This document shows, in pieces, positions 11,004 to 23,397 of a stretch of DNA of 64,000 nt; the stretch's first letter is position 1; the number at the start of each line of letters is the position of its first letter. The DNA comes from Eucommia ulmoides (Eukaryota; Streptophyta; Magnoliopsida; Garryales; Eucommiaceae), in contig CM028330.1 of assembly GCA_016647705.1 (NCBI GenBank), forward strand, positions 28,724,649 to 28,788,648, written 5' to 3'. The position numbers and the translations under genes were made by a program. Below the pieces are notes generated by a model. That model saw only the letters and a program-made list of their open reading frames with translations, did not search any database and had not been told where the DNA came from.

Positions 11004-12640
11004 CGACGAGCGTTTGTTATATACTCGCGTATTGACTACTCCCAAGTGTACGAGGTCAAAGTTTTAGAATAATATGATCTTTAAGATCGGGTATCGTATC
11101 TACATGGATTGGTTGTCGTTATTATCGAGTACCATAATTGTCATGACCTAACTTTATCTAGGATAAAAAGAATGACTTTAAATTAATTAATACTAATACT
11201 AATATAACCTAATTTAATCTATACTAATTATACTAATACTAGATGGTTAGGGGATGGATTATCTAGGGATTAACTTTATTTACTTAAATGCATTTGATTT
11301 CATTTAGTTTACAATAATGGTGTTCGACCTATTCGACAATCTCAGTTCGTAAACTCCCCCTCCACCTCTCCTGAGTATAAGACGAGGGAATACATGACTT
11401 CGTGTCAACGAAGAAGTCTCCCTCAACGTCTTAACGACCCTAGGTCACATGAGTCTCATCCCAATATCATTGAGTGCACAAAATCCAACTCCCTCTCGGG
11501 TTATTGGATCGTCACGTTATGTTTACCCTATCGATAATCTTAGTTCGTAAACTCCCCCGCCACCTTTTCGGAGTGTAAGACGAGGGAATACGTGACTTCG
11601 TGTCAATGAAGAAGTCTCCCTCAACATCTTAACAACTCTAGATCACGTGAGTCTTGCCCCAGCGTCATCGATTGCCCACAATCCAACTCCCTCCCGGGTT
11701 ATTAGATCGTCGCGTTGTGTTTACCTTAATCTGAATCCAGGGTTACCTCTTTCGAGTGTCAAACCCCGAATTCTCAATATATCTATCTAAGCATAATAAA
11801 TAAACAATACGGAAAACACAATCAAAATAGCGAAGAACAATCATTAAAAAAACAAAAACTCAAACAAAACTACGTTTTAATAAATAATGTTAATCCCATA
11901 GATAATCTACGTTTAACTTGTGGTCATAACCATTTATACATTGAAAACCGAGCTAAACATTCTCAAACAAATATAGAAGTTAAGAAATAAAAGGAAAAAC
12001 GGATGAACTTAGCCGTAGTCCGAAGATTAGCCACTAAAACCGTTCACCGATCATTTCTCATTCTCCGCGTCGTAATCTTATCATTCGGATTTGTTTGAGC
12101 ACTCCCTATACTTTCTCTTTATTCTATATTGCCTTAAGGGCTCTAATGGCTTGAGAAAGAAAGAGGATAGGAGAGAAGAGGAGAGAGGATTAAATAGGCA
12201 AAATATCTCAAAAAAAATATCTAATCTAGTGCAGAGGTCACCACCGTGGCGGTGAGTAGGTCGGTTAAGTGATTGCCACAGCGGTGGAGTTGGTGACCAT
12301 CCTGTAGTTTTACCACCGTTGTAGTGGATTTCACCGCTGCGGTGGTGGATGTCCAACAAGATTTGGTCGTCTCTGCATTTTCACCGCCGCGACAGAGGTC
12401 TGGATGCTGCAGCGGTGGGCTTCTTTTCAGCATTTTGCCCTCGTGCTTATTTTTCCACCGTTCTTCAACTGTTTTTGGTTTGATCTGATTGTTTACGCTC
12501 TGTTTTTCTACATTTTCACCCCACACACTTGATTTATACAAAAAGAATAAAACCTAACTAAAACGTAATAAAATACTATAAAAATACTCTAAAACTTAAC
12601 AAAACTGGTTTGGAAATATATAGGTAGATGACACCTATCA
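11004..12640 (-). repeat. 3' LTR of LARD-like element (two-block class)
   Basis: On plus it reads from CGACGAGCGTTTG to ACACCTATCA. It contains a roughly 200 bp block twice (about 11320-11520 and 11521-11720), each with CAGTTCGTAAACTCCC, GAGTGTAAGACGAGGG-type and GGGTTATTGGATCGTC-type landmarks. A GC-rich stretch with CACCGC/GCGGTG palindromes lies at 12235-12420. Confidence 0.8.
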
Positions 12641-13278
12641 AATACCCCAAGCTTATAATTTTTCTAGTCCTCAAGCAAAACACTCACACTAAAATGAAAA
12701 ATACAACTAAATTAAATAACAAACAACCTAAAAAAAATCTAAACATAATGATATGCGAGTTTTAAATTCTTCTAATGGCCAAATCATTTTTCCCTCAACA
12801 ACTGCCAGTCATATCGAGTTCAGGTGGTAAAACACATCATGTGATTTTCTAGAATTTCGACATGTAATAATGGTAAACGCCATTCTAGATCCTATAAACG
12901 TGTTTGTGCGAGACTCAATAATATAACTATACAATGACCAGATTGGATTATCCACTAACGAAACTTATGACTTAGACCGTATAGGACTAGGATTTCTATA
13001 TGCCTAATTGGGGTCCACTCTCCACAAATGTAGGCTTGGAAGTTTATAGAGATCAGAAGGATTTGGTTTGGTTATGGAATATTTGGCCGATGGTATTTTG
13101 GAATAGAAAACAGGTTATAGTTGTTAACGTAATGTTACCCAAGGCTCAACGCTTGGCACATTCACTCTCGAACCCCCATAGATAAATTGGAAAACAATTC
13201 CAAACTAACATTTAAGAACAAAGTACTTAATTGTTAAAAAAAAAAACGTATTTTTTTTTCTTTTGATACATACCACTC
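12641..13278 (-). other. Internal 3' part of LARD-like element, with polypurine tract
   Basis: Minus-strand AAGCTTGGGGTATT directly before the LTR (12641-12654) is the likely polypurine tract. The remaining 620 bases are non-coding and AT-rich, with no recognisable domain on either strand. Confidence 0.6.
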
Positions 13279-16200
13279 TAATAGGTGTGATTTACCTATG
13301 TATTTCCAAACTGAATTAAGTTGGTTTTAGAGAGTTTATATAATATTTTATTACATTTTAATTAGTTTTTATCTCTTTGTATTAAATCAGGTGTGTGGGG
13401 CAAAAAAATGGGAAACTGGAGCGAAAACGATAAGATTGAACAAAAAGCGATCAAAGAACGGTAGACAAACGAGCTAGGAGGCAAAATTGTGGAACAAGCC
13501 CACCTTCGCGGCGTCTAAACCACCGCCGTGGCTGTGAAGAAGCTGAGAAATACAAAAGGCTACTGATAGCCCATCGCTTAGGCGGTGAATTACACCGCCT
13601 AGGCAGAAATCCAGCAAAAATATTTCCTAAGCCACCACTGTCTTCATCGCTGCAACGATCAGCCAAAACGACCTACCATCGCTGCAGCGGTGAATCCCAC
13701 GGTCGTTGTGGTGACCCTCTGCACAATTTAGATATTTTATTTAGATATTTTGTTATAAATACCCCTCTCCTTCCCCTTCCTGAAGACCCCCCGGCCATTT
13801 GGGCACCTTAAGCTATATTTAGGCTAGGGTTTAGGAGTTTTAGAGGTGGAGCTCATATCCCGAAGTGGAGAAGATGATGAATCGATCGTCGAGCGTTCTT
13901 AGCGGTTTATCTTTGGACGACGCTAAGTTCTTTGATTGTTTTTCCTTATTTCTTTAACTTAGGAAATTGTGAGCATGTTTACCTTGTTATTTCATTGTAA
14001 ATATAGCTATGGCCTTAGCTAAACATGGATTGTAGTAGGGATTAACGAATAAATTTATGAATATGTGTTTGGATGATTTTGGTGTTGCGTTTGTGATTGT
14101 TCTTCGTATTTTGATTGTATTTATCGTATTGTTTGTTTATCATACTTAGTTAGATAAATGGAGAATACGGGGTTTTGACAAACCCTGGATTCAGATTTGG
14201 GTAAACAAACATCACGATTCTATAACCCGGTCGGGATTTGAATTGTGGATAATCGATGACGTTGGGGCAAGACTCACGTGACCTAGAGTTGTTAATATGT
14301 TGAGGGAGACTTTTTCGTTGACACGAAGTCGCGTTATATCCCCCGTCTTACACTCAGGAGAGGTGGTGATAGGTGGAAATAACCTATCTACTTTTAAACT
14401 GAATTTGTTAGTTTTTGAGCATATTAGTTATATTTAATTTCATTTTAGTTTGTTTTAGTGTAAAACAGGTGAAGGGATGAAAAGAAGTGATAAGCAAGCG
14501 AAAACGGTGGAGAAACAGTGAACAAAATGTAAAGAATAAGGTTTTGGTGCATAAAGACCACCGCTTAGGCGAAAATTCCACCGCCCAGGCAGAGAAGAGG
14601 CAGGAAGTTGGGTTGCTGAACCACCGCTTAGGAGAGAAAACTACCGCCTAGGCAAAGATCCGTTAGAATGTTTGTGCCAGCAACCACCGCCTAGGCGAAA
14701 ATTCCTCCCCCTAGGCGAAGATCCGTCAGAACCTAAACCGACTCAACCATTGCCTAGGAGGTGAACCACCTCCTACGTGTTGACACTTTATGAGAAATAT
14801 CTAATTTTAGATATTTTGAAGATATTTTCCGAACCTTTACTTTAACCCCTTTCTTCCTCATTTTTTGTCTTATGCCCAATGATATTTGGAGAGCCCTTTT
14901 CACCTTAGATAGGATTAGATAATTTCGGAAGTAGATTAGATTAGTTTTAGGAAGTGATTTTGGCTAATTCTTGAAGAGCTAAAAGAGGATGTTCATAAAT
15001 GGAGAAGAGGAAGCTCGGGAGGATCATTCTTTGGCAAAAGTGGAGTACTCCACTTTAAGATTTGGCTTTTCTTTCCTTGTTTCCATTTTTTTAATTAATG
15101 TTTATTATTGATGATGATGATCTCCTCTTGATTTAATATTGTAATGGCTAAGATCATGTTAATTTAGTTAGATATTAGTTAGGGTTAGATGTAATTCATG
15201 TAAATATCTCTTTGGTTGAATATAAGTTATTCTAATGGTTTGTTATCCAATTCCAATTGTGCTTACTGTTATTTCACATTTATTATGCTTATTACGATAA
15301 ATTGAGAATACGGGGTTTGACACTTGGGAGAGGTAACCCCAGATTTGGACTAAGGATAAACACAACGCGACGATCCAATAACCTAGGAGGGAGTTGGATT
15401 GTGTGCAATCCATGAGGTTGGGTCAAGACTCACGTGGCTATGTGTTTGGAAAGGCGTTCGAGGGGGACTTCGGCGTCAATACGAAGTCATGTATTCGCTC
15501 ACTTTTCACTTGGAAGAGGGAGTGAGTGAGTTATGTATGCGAAGTGATAATAGTTTAATTAGTGTAATTAGAATACTTGCGAGATAGGTACTAAGTGAAT
15601 GAAATCGATCCCTAGTTAATTAGTGTAATTAGAATTAATCCTTAGGAGTAGTTTAAATTAGTTTAATTTAAATAATTAATTGAATCGTCAGGATAATATG
15701 AGACTACATAAATTGTGGTATTCAATTATTCACACTTTCCTCGTGGGAACGATATCCGATCTTCAAAGATCCATTATATTAAAACTTAGACTTCGTATAC
15801 TTGCAAGAGTAAGTAGCGGCGTATTCCACCCACTACCAACTGGCTAGGGAGTTTTAGAATGAAGATTGTTGATAGGGTGAATACAACGCACGATCCAATA
15901 ACCTGGTCGAGAGTTGGATTATGTGCAATCAATGACACTGGCCGAGACTCACGTGACCTAGGGTCATTAAGACATTGAGGAGGACTTCTTCGTTGACCCA
16001 AAGTCATGTATTACCCCGTCTGACACTCAGGAGAGGTGGCGGTAGAGTTTACGTATCGAGATTGTCAAATAGGCCGAACATCGTAAACGTGAGTAAATCA
16101 AAATCAAACACATATTTGTAAACACGTTAATCCCTAGGAAATTCTTTACCCTAAAACATATTAGTATATTAATGTAGTTAATTTAGGTTATAGTAGTATT

Positions 16201-16396
16201 AGTTTAATTAATTAAATATATTTATTTTTAGCCTAGATAAAGTTAGGTCATGACAAACGTGGTATTCGATAGTAACGACACCAATCCCTATGGATATGAT
16301 AACCCGATATTAACGATCACACTATACTAAAAATTTGACCTCGTACACTTGTGAGAAGTCAGATACATCGAGGGTGCAAAATCCTCTGCACATACA
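13279..16396 (+). repeat. 5' LTR of inner LARD-like element, split by a solo LTR
   Basis: Starts TAATAGGTGTGATTTACCTA (the family start is TGATAGGTGTGA) and ends CTCTGCACATACA. Without the inserted 14367-15840 unit it is about 1.64 kb, matching the two-block class. A TATA box GTTATAAATACCCC lies near 13753. A GC-palindrome stretch lies at 13500-13725. Confidence 0.75.
14367..15840 (+). repeat. Solo LTR, one-block class, inside another LTR
   Basis: Starts TGATAGGTGGAAATAACCTA and runs to about 15840, where the host LTR resumes with GGCTAGGGAGTTTTAG. It carries the 200 bp block only once (about 15320-15540). The palindrome stretch at 14555-14775 uses the variant CCGCCTAGGCG. It is closest in class to the solo LTRs at 40175 and 60593. 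The right edge is approximate. Confidence 0.7.
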
Positions 16397-16402
16397 AGTT
16401 TT

Positions 16403-16422
16403 TGGCGCCATTGCTGGGGATT
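16403..16422 (+). promoter_or_regulatory. tRNA-Asp-like primer-binding site
   Basis: TGGCGCCATTGCTGGGGATT is two bases from the tRNA-Asp complement TGGCGCCGTTGCCGGGGATT used by many plant gypsy elements. It sits seven bases after the LTR end and shows that this copy faces right. Confidence 0.8.
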
Positions 16423-17433
16423 TGTTGTGAGGCGAATTCAGTTTTTGGCGATCGTCACCAAGTTTTTGATAATGATTGTCGGAGATTGTGTTTTGTCGTT
16501 TATTGTCGATTTTGTGAGTAAATGACCTAATTTTACTTTTGGTATTTCTTTTGTATATAATTTTTGTTTGTAATTTTGTTTTTGTTTCTTATGTAGGGTA
16601 CTGGCTGATGTTAGATCGATAGGTATTTATGCATCATATTCGACGGGATTCCAAGTTGTTTTATGGTGCGGGGCCACACACATAATCCGATGAGGTGTTT
16701 CGTTGAAAGATTGAGCCATCCAAAGCAAAATCTCACCAAGCTTGAGGGCGTTATGAAAATGTCGAGCCGAGGACATTAAACCACACGCTTCTTGGGAGGT
16801 AACCCAAGGTCAAATAATCTAAATCCGTTACATCCGACTTGATTAGGAGGCGAGATCCTCTCGCTTCCCAGGTAAGTGTTCTAAACACCCTTCATCAGCA
16901 TGCTTTAAATTTCATATGTTGAGAATGATGATTGGGATCACTGAGAATGCTATCCGTTTTAAGTTCGAAAGTGATGTGTAGTATAGTATGTTAGTTTATG
17001 TGTTATTGTTTTCTTGTGTGCATGTGTGTTTAGGTTAGAATGTGTTTATGTTTTTGTGTTGTTATTTGCATGTTGAGTTTTGCGTTCATCTGGACCGTTA
17101 CCCAATGATGATAATTACCCCTGGTTGTTTTCGAGATCAAGGGTAATACCCATGCATGTGTGTTCTGTGTGCTTGACTATGCATTTTGGTCAAAATTATT
17201 ATAGATCCTAATTTGCACGAACACACAGACTCAATATATTTCTATTCAATTGATTTGAGGACTATTATCGATTAGCCAAACTCATGACATATTAAGGATT
17301 CTAGAACTTGATTGAGGGGAAGCTTGAGGTGAAATCCTAGGTGAGGTAGTTCAGGAGACGTGATTTAGGCAGTCGTTTTGTCGCTTGAGCCTTTTGAAGC
17401 CTACCATGCAATATCATTATCCCTCATTATCCT
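16423..17433 (+). other. Internal region of inner element, arm 1 of an inverted repeat
   Basis: Non-coding. Reads antiparallel to 18480-19411: GTTACCCAATGATGATAA here against TTATCATCATTGGGTAAC-like sequence there, and also the GCTTGAGCC/GGCTCAAGC, CTAGGTGAGGTAG and TCCTAATTTGCACGA landmarks. No open frame of note. Confidence 0.7.
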
Positions 17434-18314
17434 CTAAGCCACAACTATCTTCATCATCACAGCGATCAGCCAAACCAACCTACCACCACCACAGCGGTGA
17501 ATCCCACGGCCGTGGCGGTGACTCTCTGCACAGCCTAGATATTTTATTTAGATATTTTGCTTATAAATACCCATCTACTTTCCCATCCTGAAGACCCCCC
17601 GGCCATTTGGGCACCTTAAGCTATATTTAGGCTAGGGTTTAGGAGTTTTAGAGGTGGAGCTCACATCCTGAAGTGGAGAAGACGACGAATCGATCGTTAA
17701 GCGTTCTTAGCAGTTTATCTTCGACCGAGGCAAAGTTCTTCGATTGTTTTTCCTTATTTGTTTAACTTAGGATATTGTGAGCATGTTTATCTTGTTATTT
17801 CATTAAAATGTGGCTATGGCCTTAGCTAAATATGGATTGTAGTAGTGATTAATGAATAAATTTATGAATATGTGTTTGAATGATTTCGGTGTTGCGTTTG
17901 TGATTGTTCTTCGTAGTTTGATTGTATTTATCATATTGTTTTTTTATCATTATTAGATAGATAAATGGAGAATAAGGGATTTTGTTAAACCATGGATTCG
18001 TATTTGGGTAAACAAACACCACGATTCTATAACCTGGTCGGGGTTTGAATTGTGGATAATCAATGATGTTGGGGAAAGACTCACCCGACCTAGGGTCATT
18101 AAGACATTGAGAGGACTTCTTTGTTGACACGAAGTAGCGTTATATCCTCCGTCATACACTCGGGAGAGGTGGTGGTGGAGTTTACGTACCGAGATTGTCA
18201 AATAGGTCGAATACCGTAAACGTGAGTAAATTGAAATCAAACATGTATTTGTAAACTTGTTAATCCCTAGGAAATTCTTTAGCCTAAAATATATTAGTAT
18301 ATTAATGTAGTTAA
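17434..18314 (+). repeat. Partial LTR of the LARD family
   Basis: Matches the middle of the LTR at 13279-16396 from TAAGCCAC to GTAGTTAAT, including GAAGACCCCCCGGCCATTTG and the adjoining ACCTTAAGCTATATTTAGG. It lacks both LTR ends and holds only one 200 bp block, unlike its partner. Deletion or recombination after insertion would explain this. Confidence 0.7.
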
Positions 18315-19441
18315 TCCAACCGCTCACATCAAGAAGCATTTGCAACTGCTAACTTGATTCACTCAAATGTGCTTTCAATTTAGCGATATAGGTTTGAAAA
18401 AAAAATCAACTGGCCAGGGTATTTTTTTATGTTTTCAGAATTGAATTGGCATTAAGGTTTCGACAGGGTAACGAGGGATAATGATATTGCAAGGTAAGCT
18501 TCAAAAGGCTCAAGCTACAAAAAGAATGCCTAAATCATGTCTCCTAAACTACCTCACCTAGGATTTCACCTCAAGCTTCCCCTTAATCAGGTTCTAGAAT
18601 CCTTAATTTGTCATGAGTTTGGCTAATCAATAATTGGCCTCAAATTAATTGAATAGAAATACATTGAGTCTATGTGCTCGTGCAAATTAGGATCTATAAT
18701 AATTTTGACCAAAACGCACTGTCAAGCACACAGAACACACATGCTTGGGTATTACCCTTGTCCTCGAAAACAACCACGGGTAATATCATCATTGGGTAAC
18801 GGCCCAGATGAACGCAAAACTTTGCATGCACACAACAACAACACTAAAACATTCTACACTAAACAAACATGGAATACTGTAAAAACAAAACAACATAAAC
18901 TAATAATACTAAATACTACACATCACTTTCAAACTTAAATTGGACAGTGTTCTCAACGGTCCCAATCATCAATTTCATCATATGAAATTAAAACATGCTG
19001 ATGAAGGGGGTTTAGAACATGTACTTGGGAGGCGAGATAATCTCACCTCTGAATTAAGTTGGATGAGATGGATTTAATTTATTTTTGACCTTGGGTTGCC
19101 TCCCAAGAAGTGCATGGTTTAATTTCCTCGGCTAGACATACTCAGAATGCCCTCAAGCTCGGTGAGATATTGCACTGGATGGCTTAATCTTTCAACGACA
19201 TGCCTCACCGGATTATGTGCGTGGCTACGCACTATAAAACGACTAGGAATCCCGTTGAAAGGAATTCATCAATACCCGTCGATCTAACATCGCCAAGTAC
19301 CTTGAATAAGAAATAAAAACAAAACTACAAAACAAAAATTATATACAAAAGAAATTCCTAAAGTAATATCGGGTCATTTACTCACAATATCGATAATAAC
19401 GAAAAAAACACAATCCACGGCAACGACACCAAAAACTTGTA
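18315..19441 (-). other. Internal 5' part of outer LARD-like element with primer-binding site
   Basis: Minus-strand sense. TGGTGTCGTTGCCGTGGATT (19412-19431) is the tRNA-Asp-like primer site. Most of the rest (18480-19411) is the mirror copy of 16423-17433. The first 165 bases have no match in the window. Non-coding. Confidence 0.7.
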
Positions 19442-21053
19442 TGACAAGCGTTTGTTACACGCTCGCGTATTGACTACTCGTAAGTGTACGAGGTCAAAGT
19501 TTTAGTATAATGTGATCTTTATGATCGGGTATCGTATCCACAAGGATTGGTTGTCATTATTATCGAGTACTGTAATTGTCATAACCTAACTTTATCTAGG
19601 CTAAAAAGAATGATTTTAAATTAATTAATACTAATACTAATATAACCTAATTTAATTTATACTAATTATACTAATATGAGATGGTTAGGGGATGGATTAT
19701 TTAGGGATTAACTTTATTTACTTAAATGAGTTTGATTTCGTTTAGTTTACAATAATGGTGTTCGACCTATTCGATAATCTCAGTTCGTAAACTCCCCCGC
19801 CACCTCTCTCTAGTGTAAGACGAGGGAATAAGAGACTTCGTGTCAATGAAGAAGTCCCCCTCAATGTCTTAACGACCCTACGTCACGCGAGTCTTGCCCC
19901 AACGTCATTGATTGCACACAGTCCAACTCCCTCCCGGGTTATTGGATCATCGTGTTATGTTTACCCTATCAACAATCTCAGTTTGTAAACTCCCCCGCCA
20001 CCTCTCCCGAGTGTAAGACGAGGTAATATGCAATTTCCTGTGAATGAAGAAGTCCCCCTCAATGTCTTAACGACTCAAGGTCACGTGAGTCTTGCCCCAA
20101 CGCATCGATTGCCCACAATCCAACTCCCTCTCGGGTAATTGGATCGTCGCATTGTGTTTACCCTAGTTTAAATCTGGGGTTACCTCTTCCGAGTTTCAAA
20201 CCCCGAATTCTCGATTTATCTATCTAAGCATAATAAACAAACAATACAGAAAACACAATCAAATAGCGAAGAACAATCATTAAAGAAACAAAAAGTCAAA
20301 CAAAACTACGTTTTTATAAATAACATTAATCCTATAGATAATCCACGTTCAACTTGTGGTCGTAACTGTTTATACATTGAAAACCGAGCTAAACATGCTC
20401 AAACAAATATTGAAGTTAAGAAATAAAAGAAAAAATGGATGAACTTAGCCATAGTCCGAAGATTAGCTGCTAAAACTGTCCACCGATCGCTTCTCCTTCT
20501 CCGCATGGTAATCTTCTCCTTCGGATTTGTTTGAGCACACCCTATACTTTCTATGTCTATTCTATACTAAGCCCTAAGGGCTCTAGTGGACAGAGATAGT
20601 AAGACGAGAGGAGAGGGGGGGGATTAAATAGGCAAAATATCTCAAAAAAATATCTAATCTTGGGTAGAGGTCACCGCCGTGGCGGTGACTAGGTCGGTTA
20701 AGTGATCGCCGCAGTGGTGGAGTTGGTCACCATCCTATAGTTTCACCGCTGTGGCGGTGGATGTCCAGCAAGATTTGGTCGTCTCTGCATTTTCACCGTC
20801 ACGGCGGAGGTCTGGACACCGCGGCGGTGGGCGTCGTTTCAGTATTTTGCCTTCGTGCTTGTTTTTCCACCGTTTTTTCGACCGTTTTTGGTTCGATCTG
20901 ATCGTTTACGCTCCGTTTTCTTACCTTTTTACCCCACACACCTGATTTATACAAAAAGAATTAAAACTAATTAAAACGTAATAAAATACTATAAAAATAC
21001 TCTAAAACTTAACAAAATCGGTTTGAAAATATATAGGTAGATCACACCTATCA
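19442..21053 (-). repeat. 5' LTR of LARD-like element (two-block class)
   Basis: On plus reads TGACAAGCGTTTGTTACAC to CACACCTATCA. The 200 bp block occurs twice (about 19760-19970 and 19971-20165). The GC-rich palindrome stretch lies at 20670-20840 (TCACCGCCGTGGCGGTGA and relatives). CCTAC follows directly, matching the altered left flank. Confidence 0.8.
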
Positions 21054-22584
21054 CCTACTGCTAAAGAATAGATAACTGCAATGGAAGATGAGATTAGTTC
21101 TATGCAAAAGAATCAAGTATGGGAACTAGTTGATCTTCTGCTTAGACGAAAATTTATTGGAAACAAATGGGTTTTAAAGATTAAACATTAGGCAGATGGA
21201 TCTATTGATAGGTACAAAATTCATCTCGTGACAAAATGTTACACTCAAAAATAGGGTGTAGACTACGAGGAAACTTTTTCACCTATTGTTAGGTTTGCCT
21301 CCATTCGCTTGATCCTAGCCATCGTCGCCCATTTGGATCTAGAACTTTTTTAAATAGATGTTAAGACTGCTTTTCTCAATGGAGAACTAGATGAGGAGAT
21401 CTACATGGATCAACCTATTGGTTTTGTGGCCAAGGGACAAGAGCACAAAGTGTGCAAGGTAAAACGTTCTATTTATGGCCTAAAACAATCATCTAGATAA
21501 TGGTACCTCAAATTTCATCAAGCCATAATTACTTTTGGATTTATCATGATTGAGTAAGATCATTATATTTATATAAAGTGGTTGGAGAAGGGTTTCATTA
21601 TCCTTACTCTATATGTAGACGATATTTCATTAGCATGAAATGACATAGGGATAATTGTCTCCACTAAAGAGTGGTTGTCTTTTACTTTTGATATGAAGGA
21701 CATAGGTGAAGCAAATTATGTACTTGGTGTAAAATTATTTGAGACCATTCTAAGAAACTTTTTGCTTTATCTCAAGAGAGTTATATCAAGAAGGTACTTG
21801 AACGATTTCGAATGCATAATGCTAAGCCTATAGACACTCCTTTCAGAAGGGTAGTACCTTGAGTCTTGATCTTTGTCCTAGAACTAATGTTAAAAAAGAA
21901 GATATATCCCGTATACCATATGCAAGTGCAATTGGAAGTCTAATGTATGCCATGATGTGTACACAACCATACATATATTATGTTATGGGGTTAGTTAGTC
22001 GTTTCCAAAGCAATCTAAGAATTATTCATTAGAGAGCAATTAAAAGGATCTTGCGGTACCTTCATAGAACCGTAGACTATATGCTTTCCTATCGTGATGG
22101 AAATATACATTTGGAAGGATATAGTGATGTAGATTGTAGTAGTGACTTGGACGAACATAAGTCAACATCAGGATATGCTTTCATACTCAGCAACGGTGCT
22201 ATTTCGTGGTCTAGCAAAAAGCAATCGTGCATAACACTATCCACTATGGAAGCAGAATATGTTACTTGTGCTTCAGTAGTTCAAGAGATTGTTTGGTTAA
22301 AAAGAATTTTAGAAAATCTTGAGATAGGAACACATTCTGCAGATCCCTTAACCATACATTATGATAGTATGGCTGCTCTCGCATATATCAATGATCCTAA
22401 GTATCATGGAAAGACGAAGCATATTCAAACTCGATATCACTACATCCGAGATAGAGTCTCACATGGAAAAGGGGTACTCAAGCATATTTCTATGAGTAAA
22501 ATGGTGGCTGATCCCTTAACGAAACCTATTTCTAGAGATTTGTTCCAATCTCATGTCAGGTCTTTAGGTCTTCGTAGATTGTAA
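21054..22584 (+). pseudogene. copia reverse transcriptase and RNase H remnant
   Basis: Continuation of the copia host right of the nested element. Reverse transcriptase motifs: [43 protein letters not shown] and LTLYVDDISL (YVDD catalytic box). RNase H at 22051-22584: GYSDVDCSSD, STSGYAFILSNGAISWSSKKQ (in two pieces), STMEAEYV and GKTKHIQTRYHYIRD. Several breaks disrupt the frame; the RNase H part is the longest open stretch (177 codons). Confidence 0.9.
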
Positions 22585-23397
22585 AAGATATGTTTGATTT
22601 ATTGACTTCATATATGTGTACCACAATGAACATTTATAATTTCATATTTTATTTGCATTTATTAAAAGTATGATAAATGATTTAGGATAGTTTTCTATAG
22701 CACACATTGTACCATAGGATAGTTTGCTATGGCACACATTTTACTATGATGGTAGATGTCACTAGGCTAAATGGCTGGCTACTTACACAGCAACCAGTCT
22801 CGACACTGAGATAACGTGCCAGATGAGACTTTAGAATTCTGAAGATTGAGTAAGAGAATTATTTACAATGTCGCCTTGGATGACCAAAGATGGGGTTTAT
22901 GAAAAATCGAACATGAAAGTTTTCCACACTTCATGTAGCCTGAGAATAGCCGAATGTGAGATTTCAAGTGGATACTCGAGGAGATATCAGCTTGAAGTTC
23001 TTAAGTTAATCAGTTATGTAGTGATTGGACTTAGATTTGTCTTGTAATTTAGATTAACGTCCTCATTTTATTTTGTGAGTACAATACCGTAATATGTAAA
23101 TCATACTACATGTGCTTTAAGACGACTACATAGGGAGTGAGAAATGGATCCCTACTTTTTTACTGTGTGAGCCCTATATATGTAGATCATTAATAAAGAT
23201 GTAATTGTTCCCTTATGACTTTGAACTATGTTACGATTCAGAAATTTAATGTTGCTACATTGGCTTGTTATCCTATGGTCATGAATGATGCGGTTTAATG
23301 GAACATGTCTAGGAAAGTAGTCAAATAGAAGTTGAGTAACATGATGATTAAAGGAAGACAATTTAGTACCACATCTTGTTAAAGCTGCAGTGTACAG
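22585..23397 (+). other. copia 3' untranslated region
   Basis: Non-coding stretch between the RNase H end and the 3' LTR. A 32 bp tandem duplication (TAGGATAGTTTTCTATAGCA and neighbours) occurs at about 22682-22745. No gene seen. Confidence 0.6.

Larger units (their letters stand above)
13279..18314 (+). mobile_element. Second LARD-like element in opposite orientation
   Basis: Same family as the element that contains it, but facing the other way. It has an LTR at 13279-16396 (enlarged by a solo LTR), a tRNA-Asp-like primer-binding site at 16403, and an internal region 16423-17433. This internal region is the reverse complement of the outer element's internal region at about 18480-19441. A partial LTR follows at 17434-18314, so the 3' end is incomplete. 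No coding sequence seen. Confidence 0.7.
11004..21053 (-). mobile_element. Non-coding long-LTR retrotransposon (LARD-like), minus strand
   Basis: Two LTRs of about 1.6 kb in the same orientation (11004-12640 and 19442-21053) flank the unit. In minus-strand sense the 5' LTR is the right one: a tRNA-Asp-like primer-binding site lies just inside it at 19412-19431, and a polypurine stretch lies just inside the other at 12641-12654. Flanks read CCGTAC and CCTAC in the copia pol, consistent with a 5 bp target duplication since altered. No gag or pol is seen, so it needed proteins from elsewhere. LTR stretches compared by eye match at about nine in ten positions, hence younger than the copia host. 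Confidence 0.8.

Noticed and set aside
12081-12541. Minus-strand open frames within the LARD LTR
   Set aside because: They run through the GC-rich palindrome stretch and are not kept open in sister LTRs.
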